A stretch of DNA of 64,000 bases from Mangifera indica (taxonomy: Eukaryota > Streptophyta > Magnoliopsida > Sapindales > Anacardiaceae): NCBI RefSeq assembly GCF_011075055.1, contig NC_058149.1, positions 4,594,449-4,658,448 of the forward strand. Direction: 5' to 3'. The notes below the pieces were generated by a model. That model had not been told where the DNA came from. It worked only from the letters and a program-made list of their open reading frames with translations, and searched no databases. The stretch's first letter is position 1. Every line of letters begins with the position of its first letter. Positions 9,464 through 22,182 of the stretch are shown here, piece after piece. Both the position numbers and the translations under genes were made by a program.

Positions 9464-9930
9464 CAAAGGCACAGCAGACTAAATTATCCTGAAAAAGGAA
9501 AGGAGGATACTGCCACGGAAAGAACAATTCAGTATGCACCAAAGAGGAAATAGCGCAAACCACAAGCAATAGTTTCAAAATTTGAATTTCAAGGGAGAGG
9601 GAAACCAGCACCACCAAACAAGCTACCAAGCTTAAAACGGAAAAGCAAGAACCACCGGAAATGAAAACAGAAAATCGGATACTGGAATGAGATAGACACC
9701 AGAATCCTTAGAAGAGACATGCTCTATAAACAGCACCTACAAAATAAGAATAAAAAGACTGCAAAGCAATCGCCATTAGAAGGAAAGAAATAGAGTTTAA
9801 AACAGTAACCGGAAAAGGGAGAGGAGCCGGTGACCTTGGTCACCGGACCGGAAGATAGAACCTAAGAGATACCAATACAGTCGAGAATGAAAGAACAACA
9901 AATTTGATCAAAGCAAAAATAAAGAGCTCA
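9464..9930 (-). mobile_element. LINE-H 5' UTR (minus strand)
   Basis: In reverse complement this resembles the leader of LINE-F from about 4060 onward and the LINE-E leader at 63602-64000: GGTTCTATCTTCCGGTCCGG, the near-palindrome at 9827-9846, then a pyrimidine-rich stretch. No gene is present. The right boundary with B1 gag sequence is estimated at 9920-9935. If LINE-H is inserted in B1, this is its 5' end. Confidence 0.75.
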
Positions 9931-9941
9931 CTACACCAAAA

Positions 9942-10607
9942 ATGCAGCCAAAGGATGACAAATCCAAGGGTAAATCATGTGATATACAATGCTTTAGGTG
10001 CTTGGGATACGGACATAGAGCTGCACAATGTCCAAATGCAAAGGTGATGACCTTACGCAATAGGGAGGTGGTGAGTGAAGATGGGAGCGAGGATGATGAT
10101 GACTTGAGTGACATGCCACTATTGGAGGATGTTTCAGAAGAAGAGGGCAATGAACCAGCCCCTAAAGGACCAATTTTCACGTTGGTTGCAAGGCGTGCTC
10201 TAAACATGCAAGCTAAGGAGGATGAGGTACAACGCGAAAATATCTTCTATACTAGATGCATGATAGATAATAAATTGTGTAGTATGATTATTGATGGTGG
10301 TAGCTGCACTAATGTTGTTAATGCTGGTTTAGTTGATAAAGTGGGGTTGAAAACAACTAAACATCCTAGACCTTATAGGTTGCAATGGTTGAATAATAGT
10401 GGGGATCTTAAGGTCACGAGGCAAGCATTAATTTCATTCTCTATTGGGCGTTATCATGATGAGGTTTTATGTGATGTAGTACCTATGCATGCTAGTCACA
10501 TATTATTGGGACGCCCTTGGCAATATGATAGGCGTGTTATACATGATGGGTATTCTAACCGATATTCATTCAACATGAATGGTGACATGTCAACTTGTTA
10601 CCTATGA
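9942..10607 (+). pseudogene. B1 gag C-terminus and protease
   Basis: Begins just before the nucleocapsid knuckle CFRCLGYGHRAAQC (CX2CX4HX4C, about residues 13-26) and continues through an acidic linker to an aspartic protease with MIIDGGSCTNVVNAGL. The usual catalytic D-S-G reads D-G-G here, so the enzyme may be impaired. The domain ends with HILLGRPWQYDRRV. The frame is lost near 10575-10600, where a small indel moves LLPMTPKE into the next frame. True gag start is not in the window. Confidence 0.85.
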
Positions 10608-12604
10608 CGCCTAAAGAAGTATACGAAGATCAAAAAACTTTGAGTGAATGTGAGAGTGCACATGGAAAAGAAAAGATGCACAAGCAAAAGGAGAGCTGTG
10701 AGAAAAGCCAAGAGAGGTGTGCAAATAGAGAGGAAAAAGGAGAGCAAGTAGAGAGGATGCGCAGTGAGAAAAAAATTCATGAGAGTGCGCATGCAAAAGG
10801 AGATAATAGTGTGCAAAGAGTGGCAAAAAAAGAGGTAAAAGGTAATTTTTATGCAAGAGGGAGTGAGGTTCGAAAGGCTTATTTAACAAGGCAGCCTTTG
10901 ATACTATTGGTATTCAAGGATGCGTGTTTATCTTTTGAATCTAACTCAATTCTCTCTTCTCTCCCTAGTTCTTTTCAAGCTTTGTTGCAGGAATTTGAAG
11001 ATTTGTTTCCTAAATCCATGCCTGATGGTTTGCCGCCATTGAGGGGGATAGAACATCAAATTGACTTCATTCCTGGAGCACAAATTCCAAATCGCCCAGC
11101 TTATAGGAGCAATCCCGAAGAAACAAAGGAGTTACAACGTCAAGTGGATGAGTTGTTGTCAAAAGGGTTTATTAAAGAAAGCATGAGCCCATGTGCTGTT
11201 CCTGTTCTATTGGTGCCAAAAAAGGATGGATCATGGCGTATGTGTGTTGATTGTCGCGCCATCAACAAAATCACTGTAAAGTATCGCCATCCTATTCCTC
11301 GTTTAGATGATATGTTAGATGAATTGCATGGTGCACGTATATTCTCTAAAATTGATTTAATGGCTGGTTATCATCAAATTAGAATGAAAGTAGGAGATGA
11401 ATGGAAAACTGCCTTTAAAACAAAATATGGTTTATATGAGTGGTTAGTGATGCCTTTTGGGTTAACTAATGCTCCTAGTATGTTCATGCGCTTAATGAAC
11501 CATGTTTTGCGTGAATTTATTGGCAAATTCGTTGTCTATTTTGATGATATACTTGTGTATAGCAAATCACTTGAAGACCACATTTTGCATGTGAGATCTG
11601 TTTTTTGTGTTTTGCGTGCACAAAAGTTGCATGCTAAGCTTGCTAAATGTACGTTTTGTGTGCCTAAGGTTATATTTTTAGGTTATGTTGTTAGCGAGCA
11701 TGGTATTGAGGTTGATAATGAAAAGGTTAAGGCTATTGAATCTTGGCCTACACCTAAAAATGTTAGGGATGTTCAAAGTTTCCATGGCTTAGCTAGTTTT
11801 TATAGGCGTTTTGTGCGTGATTTCTCTAGCATAGCCGCCCCTTTGACAAAAGTTATTAAAAGGAATGTTGGTTTTAAGTGGGGTGATGAACAAGATAAGG
11901 CGTTTAATATGCTTAAATCTAAGTTAATTTCTGCTCCTATTCTTGCTTTGCCTAACTTTGATAACACTTTTGAGATTGAATGTGATGCTTCGGGAGTGGG
12001 AATTAGTGCTATTCTTATGCGAGAGGGCAAGCCAATTGCATACTTTAGTGAAAAATTGAATGGTGCAACATTGAACTACTCAACATATGACAAGGAAATG
12101 TATGCATTAGTGAGGGCATTAGAGACGTGGCAACACTACCTTGTGCCTAAAGAGTTCGTCATCCATACCGACCATGAAAGTTTGAAGTATTTGAAGGGTC
12201 AAAACAAACTCAATAAGCGACATGCAAAGTGGAGTGAATTTCTGGAATCCTTCCCATACGTCATCAAATATAAGCAAGGTAAGGAAAACGTTGTGGTTGA
12301 TGCATTGTCAAGAAGGTACACACTTCTTACTACTTTAGATGCTAAATTGCTTGGTTTTGAGCATATTAAAGAGTTGTATGCACATGATCATGATTTTAGC
12401 AATGTGTATAATGCATGTGAGAAAGCTGCCTTTGAAAAATTTTATAAGCATAATGACTACTTGTTTCGTTTGATTAAGCTTTGTGTGTCTAAGTGTTCTT
12501 TGCGTTTGATGTTAATTCGTGAAGCACACGAAGGAGGTTTGATGGGTCACTTTGGCATAGCTAAAACTTTAGATATTTTACAAGAGCATTTTTTTTTGGC
12601 CTAA
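10595..12604 (+). pseudogene. B1 pol: RT, RNase H and start of integrase
   Basis: Follows the protease in a shifted frame. A Lys/Glu-rich linker comes first (10620-10850), then RT with [33 protein letters not shown] and [10 protein letters not shown]. RNase H follows ([48 protein letters not shown]). The integrase H-H part is [13 protein letters not shown]. The frame breaks at 12592-12598, where a T run has nine T where the frame needs eight. GenuS-specific features cannot be assigned; family relatives in this window are B2 and B3. Confidence 0.9.
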
Positions 12605-12605
12605 C

Positions 12606-13928
12606 ATGAAATCTGATGTTTCTATGTATTGCACTAATTGTATCACATGTTTAAAAGCTAAGTCTAAAGTGCATCCACATGGTTTGTATATGCCATTGCC
12701 TGTCCCACATTCACCTTGGGTAGATGTTTCTATGGATTTTGTACTTAGACTACCTAAGACTAGACGTGGTAATGACAGCATCTATGTGGTAGTTGATCGG
12801 TTTTCTAAGATGACACACTTTATTCCTTGTCATAAAACTGATGATGCTTCACATGTTGCTTATTTGTTCTTTAAAGAGGTAGTACGTTTGCATGGTATGC
12901 CAAGAACTATTGTTAGTGATAGGGATGCAAAATTTTTGTCCCACTTTTGGAAGACCTTGTGGGCAAAATTTGGAACTAAGTTGTTATTTAGTACTACCTG
13001 TCATCCATAAACTGATGGTCAAACTGAAGTTGTGAATAGAACTTTAGGGCAATTATTGCGTGCTATCATAAAAAAGAATGTGAAGTTTTGGGATGAAAGT
13101 TTACCCCATGTAGAGTTTGCATATAATAGGGTTATGCATTCATCCACGCACTATTCACCTTTTGAAATTGTGTATGGTTTTAATCCTTTAACACCATTAG
13201 ATTTATCTCCTTTACCTTTGGAAGAGCGTGTTAATTTCGATGGTGCTAAGAAGGCAGAATTTGTGCACAATTTCCCTGAGAAAGTGAGGCAAAACATAGA
13301 TAAAAGGAACCAACAAGTGGCAAACCAAAGGAATCAAGGGCGTAAGAAGTTGGTTTTTGAGCCTGGCGTTTGGGTTTGGCTGCATTTGTGCAAAGAACGG
13401 TTCCCTTTGCGAAGGTGATCTAAACTTCACCCACGCGGAGATGGACCTTTTCAAGTTATTGCAAGGATTAATGACAATGCATATAAATTAGATCTCCCTG
13501 GTGAGTATAATGTTAGTGCAACCTTTAATGTTTTTGACCTTCTTCCTTTTGATTATGCAGGTGGAGATTCGAGGTCGAATCCTTTCGAGGAAGGGGGGAG
13601 TGATGCATATGATCAAGGGATAACTTCACCGAATTCACACATGGGGAAGCATTCTACTTCAACAAACACAAAGAATTTGGATCCATTGAGCTATGACGAA
13701 GGCCCAATTACACGAGCAAGAGCCAAGAAGATGAAAGCAGCAATCATTGGGCTCGTTCAAAGTCATTTGGAGCTTATGGGAAAGAGTTCGAGGGAAGCCG
13801 AAGGGCAACTCATGGTCAACGACATGACAAGCATGGAGTTTAGTTCAAGACTTGTGCATTTAATTCAATTTGAAGAATTAAAAGAGCTTACATTAACACA
13901 AGGAGCCCAAATACATGAATTGGGCTAA
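12606..13928 (+). pseudogene. B1 integrase with C-terminal tail running into the LTR
   Basis: One frame with two in-frame stops: TAA at 13008-13010 (HPQTDG context, CAA to TAA) and TGA at 13416-13418 (RRRSKL context, CGA to TGA). It carries the zinc-finger cysteines (CTNCITC), the core beginning [14 protein letters not shown] with [12 protein letters not shown] and the [15 protein letters not shown] block, then the DNA-binding end [24 protein letters not shown]. The frame passes the polypurine tract and continues 328 nt into the LTR, ending with a basic tail, GPITRARAKKMKAAI, to the stop at 13926. This LTR-encoded tail is typical of this group. Confidence 0.9.
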
Positions 13929-14447
13929 AGGCAGCAAGGAGCACATGTTGGGCTTAGTCGAATATGCATATGGAAGCCCAAGTCATATCAATTCAGCTAG
14001 CCCTTTTTGTAATTAGTTATTATCTAGTTGTTATCCTAGTTTAATTAGGAAAGCTTGTTTAGTTATTATCTAATTGTTATCCTAGTTTAATTAGGAATCC
14101 TAGTTTATTTAGGAGAGTGCTTAGTTATCATGAGTTGTTATTTTCTTTTTTTTTAAAGGATTTATTTCGTTTTTTAGGGTTAGAAGCAACATATATATGT
14201 ATTAAACTCAAGATTAGGGGAGCTTGATTCTAATAAAAAATTTCGAATTTCTCCAAAGTTCTTATGAGAGTTTTCTTTGAATTCATTTCTTGAGAAAGTT
14301 GTGAATTCTTTCTTTGATAATTAGAGTTCCTTGTTGTTAGATAACAAGAGGGTTTTAATTCTTTTGGTTTATTCTAGATAGATCTTTGGGCAAGATTCCA
14401 ATAGATTGTTATAGTTCTTGTTAGATCGATTAGCAAGGGTCGTATCA
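13601..14447 (+). repeat. 3' LTR of B1
   Basis: 847 bp, TGATGCATATG to GGTCGTATCA, preceded by polypurine GAGGAAGGGGGGAG. It encodes the polyprotein tail to 13928. After that there is no gene; 14011-14117 holds about two copies of a repeat around TTAGTTATTATCTA...TTAATTAGG, which occurs more often in the B2 and B3 LTRs and partly explains their greater length. Confidence 0.9.
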
Positions 14448-15888
14448 GTCATCTATCTTTATTCTCCCATCAAGTGTCCATAAGGAGATTGACAAAATTC
14501 TAAAGACGTTTCTTTGGAGTGGTGCATCAATGGATGGTAAAAAAGCTAAAGTTGCTTTGGATGAGGTATGTGTGCCTAAAGTGGAGGGTTAGGTATTATG
14601 AGGAGTAAATCATGGAATAAAGCTACCATTATTAAGAACATGTGGAAGATCCTCCTTGACAAGAGGAATTCGCTTTGGGTGGAATGGGTTAAAGTCAACA
14701 AGCTAAGAGGTACATGTTTTTGGGAAATAAAACCTAATGGCAAGAGTTCTTGGGTTTGGAGAAAGATTTTAGGTCTAAGGGAACTAATGAAGACTAAGTT
14801 CAAGAAGATCATTGGCAATGGAGAAAACACTTTTCTTTGGCATGACAATTGTCGCCCCTATGGACCATTGCTGGATAAATATGGATCCCGGGTTACCTAT
14901 AATTCGGGTATTCCTAAGCATGCACTTGTAAAGGAAGTAATTAATGGGCATAGGTGAAAATGGCCGGTGGCCAACTCATGTCACCTCTTGGAGATAAAGG
15001 AAGCACTACCTTGCTACCCAATGGGAGGAGAAGACTCCCTAATTTGGTCCCCTAAATCCAATGGCTTCTTTTCTATTAAATCAGCTTAGGAGGTGATTCG
15101 AAGTAGGAGAGAAAAGGGTTCTTGGCATAATTTTGTTTGATTCAAAAGACATTTTCTAAGACATTCTTTCATTATATGGCTGGGTATAAGAGCAAACTTA
15201 TGACAAAGGATAAGTTAGTAAGAATCAGCCTTATCTCTCTTAATTTGTGCCCTTTGTGCAATGAGGAACCATAAAGCATGGATCACCTTTTCTTCAACTG
15301 CACTTTTAGCTCCCAAATATGGAATAGGGTTCTTGATCTTTGTCATCCACATCTCAATCCTCAACCTTAGGTCTCTTTGATTGAGGACTTGGCTAAAAAA
15401 TGGAAGGAAGACAACTTCAAGAACATTATGTGTAAGTTATGTTTTGGTGCAACCGTCTACCACATTTGGAAGGTTAGGAACGACATTTGCTTTGGACGAG
15501 GTGGACTACCCAAGGAGAGAGTAACTATGCTTATAAAAGAATGTGTTAGAGTACGGGTGACTTGCTTGAATAAAGTAAACAAGTCTAGTGAAAATGAGTC
15601 CATTGCAAACAATTAGGGTATCCCTCATTCAATCTTTGAGTAGGCATATTGTGGAGTTCGGTCCACTTGAGTTTGTATTCCTATTAGTTGATTTGTATTT
15701 GTGGTGTTGTTTTGATTCTCTATGTGCCATTATTTGGGTATTTCTAGTGTTTACTTGGTGTTTTGGCATAACCTGGGGGCTTGTCTTAGGTATGCTTGTT
15801 TTAGGCTTAATCTAGGGGCTTTGTCCTAGATAAGCCGTTTGTACATTCTTTCTCTTTGGTATAAAATTATTACTTACCAAAAAAAAAA
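14448..15888 (+). mobile_element. LINE-G: 3' part of an L1-type LINE
   Basis: Starts inside RT at the B1 boundary ([14 protein letters not shown]) and runs through the zf-RVT region, a 3' UTR with both stem-loops (about 15771-15837) and a poly(A) ending at 15888. It then meets the RT region of B2, so LINE-G appears inserted in B2. Its 5' part lies left of the window, beyond B1. Confidence 0.88.
14457..15643 (+). pseudogene. LINE-G ORF2 C-terminal remnant
   Basis: Recognisable end of a LINE ORF2, from the RT thumb to the zf-RVT region, parallel to LINE-F 8045-9243. Best open pieces are 14598-14957 (SWVWRKILGLRELMKTKFKKI and GPLLDKYGSRV) and 15377-15616 (YHIWKVRNDICFGRGG). Between them are several stops, many of them TGG to TAG or TGA (for example HR*KWPVANSCH near 14956), and small indels near 14590 and 15190. 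No functional product is possible. Confidence 0.85.
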
Positions 15889-17827
15889 TCCATGCCTGAT
15901 GGTTTACTGCCATTGAAAAGGATAGAACATCAAATTGACCTCATTCCTAGAGCACAAATTCCAAATCGACCAACTTATAGGAGCAACCTCGAAGAAACAA
16001 AGGAGTTACAACATCAAGTGGATGAGTTGTTGTCAAAAAGGTTGATTAAAGAATGTATGAGTCCATGTGCCGTTCCTGTTCTATTGGTGCCAAAAAAGGA
16101 TGATGGATCATGGCGTATGTGTGTTGATTGTCGCGCCATCAACAAAATCACTATAAAGTATCGCCATCCTATTCCTTATTTAGACGATATGTTAGATGAA
16201 TTGCATGGTGCATGTATATTCTCTAAAATTGATTTAATGGCTGGTTATCATCAAATTAGAATGAAAGTAGGAGATGAATGGAAAACTGCCTTTAAAACAA
16301 AATATGGGTTATATGAGTAGTTAGTGATGCCTTTTGGGTTAACTAATGCTCCTAGTACGTTCATGCGTTTGATGAACCATGTTTTGCGTGAATTTATGGG
16401 CAAATTCGTTGTTGTCTTCTTTGATGATATACTTGTGTATAGCAAATCACTTGAAGACCACGTTTTGCATATGAGGTCTGTTTTTAGTGTTTTACATGCA
16501 CAAAAGTTGCATGCTAAGCTTGCTAAATGTATGTTTTGTGTGCCTAAGGTTATATTTTTAGGTTATGTTGTTAGTGAGCATGGTATTGAGGTTGATAATG
16601 AAAAGGTTAAAGCTATTGAATCTTGGCCTACACCTAAAAATGTTGGGGATGTTCGTAGTTTCCATGGCTTAGCTAGTTTTTATAGGCGTTTTGTGCATGA
16701 TTTCGCTAGCATAGCCACCCCTTTGACAGAAGTTATTAAAAGGAATGTTGGTTTTAAGTGGGTGATGAACAAGATAGGGCGTTTCATATGCTTAAATTTA
16801 AGTTAATTTCTGCTTTTGTTCTTGCTTTGCCTAACTTTGATAAAACCTTTGAGATTGAATGTGATGCTTTGGGAGTGGGTATTGGCGTTGTTCTTATTCA
16901 AGAGGGCAAGCCAATTGCATATTTTAGTGAAAATTTGAATGGCGCAACATTGAACTACTCAACATATGACAAGGAAATGTATGCATTAATGAGGTTATTA
17001 GAGACGTGGCAACACTACCTTGTGCCTAAAGAGTTCGTTATCCATACCGACCATGAAAGTTTGAAGTATCTGAAGGGTCAAAACAAACTCAATAAGCGAC
17101 ATGCAAAGTGGAGTGAATTTCTTGAATCCTTCCCATACATCATCAAATATAAGCAAGGTAAGGAAAATGTTGTGGCTGATGCATTGTCAAGAAGGTACGC
17201 ACTTCTTACTACTTTAGATGCTAAATTACTTGGTTTTGAGTATATTAAAGAGTTGTATGCACATGATCATGATTTTAACAATATGTATAATGCATGTGGG
17301 AAAGTTGCCTTTGAAAAATTTTATAGGCATAATGAGTACTTGTTTCGTTTGAATAAGCTTTGTGTGCCTAAGTGTTCTTTGCGTTTGATGTTAATTCGTG
17401 AGGCACACGAATGAGGTTTGATGGGTCACTTTGGCATAGCTAAAACTTTAGATGTTTTATAAGAGCACTTTTTTTGGCCTAACATGAAATCTGACGTCTC
17501 TAAGTATTGCACTAATTGTATCACATGTTTGCAAGCTAAGTCTAAAGTGCATCCACAAGGTTTATACACGCCATTGCCTGCTCCACATTCACCTTGGGTA
17601 GATGTTTCTATGGATTTTGTACTTGGACTACCTAGGACTAGACGTGGTAATGATAGCATCTATGTGGTAGTTGATCGGTTTTCTAAGATGACACACTTTA
17701 TTCCATATCATAAAACTGATAATGCTTTACATGTTGCTGATTTGTTTTTTAAAGAGGTAGTATGTTTGCATGGTATGCCGAGAATAGTGATAGGGATGCA
17801 AAATTTTTGTCCTACTTTTTGGAAGAC
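15889..17827 (+). pseudogene. B2 pol: RT, RNase H, first half of integrase
   Basis: Same order as B1 from [10 protein letters not shown] onward. RT has [10 protein letters not shown] and FFDDILVYS; RNase H has [13 protein letters not shown] (ECDAS reads ECDAL) and [12 protein letters not shown]. Lesions: TAG at 16318-16320 for the tryptophan before LVMPFG; one base lost near 16760 (FKWGDEQ context); TGA at 17412-17414 in [13 protein letters not shown] at 17460-17462 for glutamine; a few bases lost near 17783 in the SDRDAKF motif. Element C then interrupts the FWKTLW motif. Confidence 0.9.
17823..17827. repeat. Target-site duplication of element C (left copy)
   Basis: AAGAC, repeated at 23588-23592 directly after the right LTR. 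Removing C and one copy restores the B2 integrase frame at the FWKTLW motif. Confidence 0.92.
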
Positions 17828-18658
17828 TGATGCGAACGTTGACGATTTGACACAAGACCCAACACTCAAGAAGATATTTTCCCAGGATTGAATCGGTTTC
17901 GTCACGTAATTAACCTTGACCCGAATCGATATGGAATCGAACGAACCTTGGTATTAAGAATGGTGAACGCCACAAGACAAGCTTGATAAGTTCAAAGATT
18001 GTAAACTCAATAGTAAGCAATCTATTTGTGAAAATATCAGCCAAAAAGTTTTTTTTATTAATCATGAAATGTTTTGTTTTTATAGTACAATGCCAACTTA
18101 ACCCTAACTACCCATGACCCAATGGACTTCCAAACTTTCCAAGCCCATTACCTAAGTAACTACCCAAAGCACTAATTAAATTAAAGGAAAAGATGTCACT
18201 TGGGCTCAATAAAGTCTAGCCCAATCACAAACAAGATCAAAATCATAAAACTGAAAATCCTAGATTTGGGTAAACAAAAAAACTATGAAATACGGACTGA
18301 AATGACGTTATTTGGGCCTCCAACTTGAGTTCAACCAGAAAACCTCTAGGTTGTGGTTATAGAGCTTGAAACGAGCTTCGCGTTGATATATTACAGGCCC
18401 CATAACTCTTCCCGGATCAAAAGTTATGGCCGTTCAAAGTTTGCTCACGCATAAGCTTGGGCCTGAATCAAGTTGATCTCTCTGTTGGCTCCTTCAAGCA
18501 TCCAATCGTCCTTGAGTGAGTTGATCTTAGTCTCCAAGCCCTCCACGAGTCCAACTAAGGCTTGTTGCATCTTCTTAGCTCTATTCCTCATAATTGGCCT
18601 AATCGGAATATGTAGCGGATCTTCTTGAGGGCTCGATGCGTCTACGATGCCTCTATTA
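17828..18658 (-). repeat. 3' LTR of element C
   Basis: 831 bp; on the + strand TGATGCGAACG to ATGCCTCTATTA. The element-side terminus reads TA instead of TG, a single change from the other copy. Polypurine tract AAGAGGGAGGGGA (reverse complement of 18659-18671) abuts it. No gene inside. Confidence 0.92.
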
Positions 18659-18669
18659 TCCCCTCCCTC

Positions 18670-21355
18670 TTAAAAAGGATTTGTCCTCAAATCTGCATCA
18701 TCAAAAGGAGATAAGTCAGAAACATTAAAAGTAGCACTTATATTATACTCACCTGGAAGATCCAATCTATAAGCATTATCATTGATCTGCTCGAGTACTT
18801 GAAATGGCCCATCGCCTGTCGGATGCAACTTAGATTTGCGTTGGGATGGAAACTGTTCCTTCTGCATGTGCACCCAAACCCAATCACCAGGTTGGAAGAC
18901 CACCTTGTGCCTCCCTTTGTTAGCTTGTTTGACATATTGCTCAGTCCTCCTCTCAATATTTTGTCTAACTTTCTCATGAAGCTGTCGAACTAACTCTGCC
19001 TTCCTTTTGCCATCTAAACTGGTACATTCCTCAACAGGCAAAGGTAACAAGTCCAAAGGTGTAAGTGGATTAAAACCATAAACAACTTCAAAAGGAGAAT
19101 AACCAGTAGATGTGTGCACCACCCTATTATATGCAAATTCTACATGTGGCAAGCTTTCCTCCCAAGTTCTCAAATTCTTTTCTAATACAGCACGCAATAA
19201 CTAAGATAAAGTTCTATTAACTACCTCTTTTTGTCCATCTGTCTGTGGGTGACAAGTTGTAAAAAATAGTAGTTTAGTACCTAACTTACCCCACAATACC
19301 TTCCAGAAATAACTTAAGAACTTCACATCACGATCAGATACAATACTTCTTGGAACTCCATGCAAACGCACGATCTCCCTGAAAAACAAATCAGCAATGT
19401 AAGTTGCATCATCAGTTTTACGACATGGAATAAAGTGTGCCATTTTTGAAAACCTATCAACTACGACAAAAACCGAATCACTACCCTTCCTAGACCTAGG
19501 TAATCCTAAAACAAAGTCCATAGAAATATCCTCCCATGGTACAGAAGGAATAGGTAAAGGTGTATATAAACCATGGGGTAAGACTCTAGACTTGGCCTGT
19601 TTACACTTAATACAACGAATACAAACACGCTCTACATCTCGTTTCATATGTGGCCAAAAGAAATGCTCTTGTAGTACATCTAAAGTCTTAGCTATACCGA
19701 AATGACCCATTAATCCACCCCCATGTGCTTCCCTCACAAGCAATTCACGTAAGGAACTCATAGGCACACATAATCTATTTTCACGAAATAAATAACCATC
19801 ATGCCTATAAAATTTACCAAATGCAGTCTTCTCACAAGCTTCATAAATACTGGAAAAGTCAAAATCATTCACATACAAATCCTTTATGTACTCCAAACCA
19901 AGTAATTTAGTATCTAAAGTCGAGATTAGAATATACCTGCAAGATAACGCATATGCCACAACATTTTCCTTAACTTGTTTGTAATGAATGACATAAGGAA
20001 AAGATTCAATGTATTCAACCCACCTTGCGTGTCTCTTGTTCAACTTACCTTGTCCCTTTAAATGTTTTAGGGACTCATGATCTGTCCTAATGATGAACTC
20101 ACGTGGCCAAAGGTAATGCTGCCACATCTCTAATGCTCTCACCAAAGCGTATAACTCCTTGTCATAAGTAGGGTACTTTAAAGCGGGTCCATTGAGCTTT
20201 TCACTGAAATATGCTATGGGTCTATTTTCTTGCATCAAAACAGCTCCAATACCAATACCTGAAGCATCACACTCAAGCTCAAATGGTTTAGAAAAATCAG
20301 GTAGCGCAAGTAAAGGTGCAGAACTTAACTTATCCTTAATTAATGCAAATGCACGCTCTTGTTCCTCACCCCACCTAAATCCTACATTCTTTTTAATAAC
20401 TTCAGTTAGTGGTGCCGCTAGTGTACTAAAGTTTCTTACAAATCTCCTATAAAAACTAGCTAAACCATGGAAACTCCTAACCTCAGTCACAGAAGTAGGT
20501 GCTGGCCACTCTCGGATAGCCTTGACCTTTTCCTCATCTACCTTAATTCCGTTAGATGAAACCACAAATCCTAGGAACACAATTTGGTCAGTGCAAAAGG
20601 AACATTTCTTAAGATTACCAAATAACCTCTCTTTCCTAAGCACAAGCAACACATCATGCACATGTCCTATATGCTCATCTAGACTACAACTATAAATGAG
20701 AATATCATCAAAATAAACGACTACAAACTTGCCAATAAATGCACGCAAGACATGGTTCATTAATCTCATAAACGTACTAGGCACATTAGTAAGCCCAAAT
20801 GGCATTACCAACCATTCATATAGTCCATACTTGGTTTTAAAAGCAGTTTTCCATTCATCGCCCTCTTTCATCCTAATCTGATGATACCCACTTTTTAAAT
20901 CAATTTTTGAAAAGATACAAGATCCATGCAACTCATCAAGCATATCATCAAACCTAGGTATAGGATAGCGATACTTTACAGTGATTTTGTTGACGGCTCG
21001 ACAGTCAACGCACATTCTCTATGTCCCATCCTTCTTAGGCACTAGAATCACTGGTACGGCACACGGACTCATGCTCTCTCTCACGTATCCCTTCTTCATC
21101 AACTCTTCCACTTGCCTTCGAAGCTCCTTTGTCTCATCGGGATTACTTCTATAGGCTGGTCGGTTGGGTATCATCGCTCCAGGTATGAAGTCGATCTGGT
21201 ACTCGATCCCACGAATTGGAGGTAGTCCATCAGGAATCTCCTCAAGGAATACGTCTTCAAACTCCTGCAAAAGAGAAACAAACACACTAGGAAGAGAATT
21301 GTCAACATTAGTGAAAGATATAAAACTTTCCTTGTAAACTAACAATATACCAACT
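18670..21355 (-). pseudogene. Element C pol: RT, RNase H, integrase, two nonsense mutations
   Basis: One minus-strand frame from just upstream of RT (LLVYKESF) to 18670. Stops: TAG at 21019-21021 (tryptophan before RMCVDC) and TAG at 19201-19203 (after VNRTLS, glutamine position). RT has [13 protein letters not shown] and [10 protein letters not shown]; RNase H has [16 protein letters not shown] and [10 protein letters not shown]; integrase has the H-H-C-C finger ([17 protein letters not shown]), core [14 protein letters not shown] with [12 protein letters not shown], and C-terminal [20 protein letters not shown]. The end is frameshifted beside the polypurine tract. Gag and protease are missing: sequence upstream of LLVYK is LTR. 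Confidence 0.9.
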
Positions 21356-22182
21356 GATGTGAACCTTGACGATTTGACGCAAGACCCAACACTCAAGAAG
21401 CTATTTTCCCAGGATTGAATCAGTTTCCTCATGTAATTAACCTTGACCCAATGCCTATAATTGACACGAACCAAAATTATAAAAATCGTTGACCCAGTGA
21501 TTATGGATAATCATGAACCAAAAGTATAAAAACAATGACCCGATGTCTATAATTGACATGAATCAAAGGTATGAGTTGACGCCACACTCTAGAATAGAAA
21601 AGAAGGAGAGTGATAAGTCATATTTGAATGCCCAAAAGAAAATATTTTTGATAAATTCATGAGTTCTCAAAAGAACCAAGAAAAAGATCTCATAATTTTA
21701 TTAATCCATTGTGTATGCTCTATCCCAAGGTTACATTATTATTTATAGCCCTAGTCTGAATAGGATAATAATAAACATAATCTTTAGGATAATAACAATC
21801 TCAATCTAAATAAGATAATAATAATCCTAATTCAATTATAATTCCTAAACAAAGACTCCTAAAACAAATAAAACACCTAAACAACTAAAAAACTAGAAAT
21901 ACTAGGAAATTGAACTTCAATTGAATTCCCTTGCTTTCTTCACATTAATTTTTGCCTAATTAAGCTTCCATTTCATATTTTGTCAAGTAAAACGTCACCA
22001 AGGATGTGTCATATCATTTTCTATGTGTTTGATGCTCTCCACGTCATTTTTGATTGCCACATCATGCTTCTTACCTTTAGCTTATGTCTTCAATGTTTTC
22101 AGTGTTATACAGCCTACCACACTCTTGTCATAGTTTTTCATTATTAGATCGCATGTTCTTGGTCTTCTATGGATCACATCAT
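21356..22182 (-). repeat. Internal, third LTR within element C (divergent subfamily)
   Basis: About 827 bp; on the + strand TGATGTGAACCTTGACG to GGATCACATCA. The first 100 bp closely match the outer C LTRs, the rest diverges and more resembles the solo LTR at 28055-28689. A pyrimidine tract TTCCCCCTCTCTTT (22183-22196; polypurine on the minus strand) lies where a 3' LTR would have it. On the other side, GTTGGTAT, the start of a tRNA-iMet primer site, is kept before pol sequence begins. It thus has marks of both a 3' and a 5' LTR. Confidence 0.75.

Larger units (their letters stand above)
9931..14447 (+). mobile_element. B1: 3' part of a Ty3/gypsy element (CRM-like, family B)
   Basis: From the end of gag through pol to a complete 3' LTR (13601-14447). 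The 5' part is separated by LINE-H and lies left of the window. The LTR end (CGTATCA) abuts the interior of LINE-G, so B1 seems inserted in LINE-G; GTCAT at 14448-14452 would be the duplication. Family B recurs as B2 (+) and B3 (-). Confidence 0.9.

Noticed and set aside
10611..10889. Opposite-strand frames over the B1 linker
   Set aside because: Shadow of the Lys/Glu-rich linker before RT.
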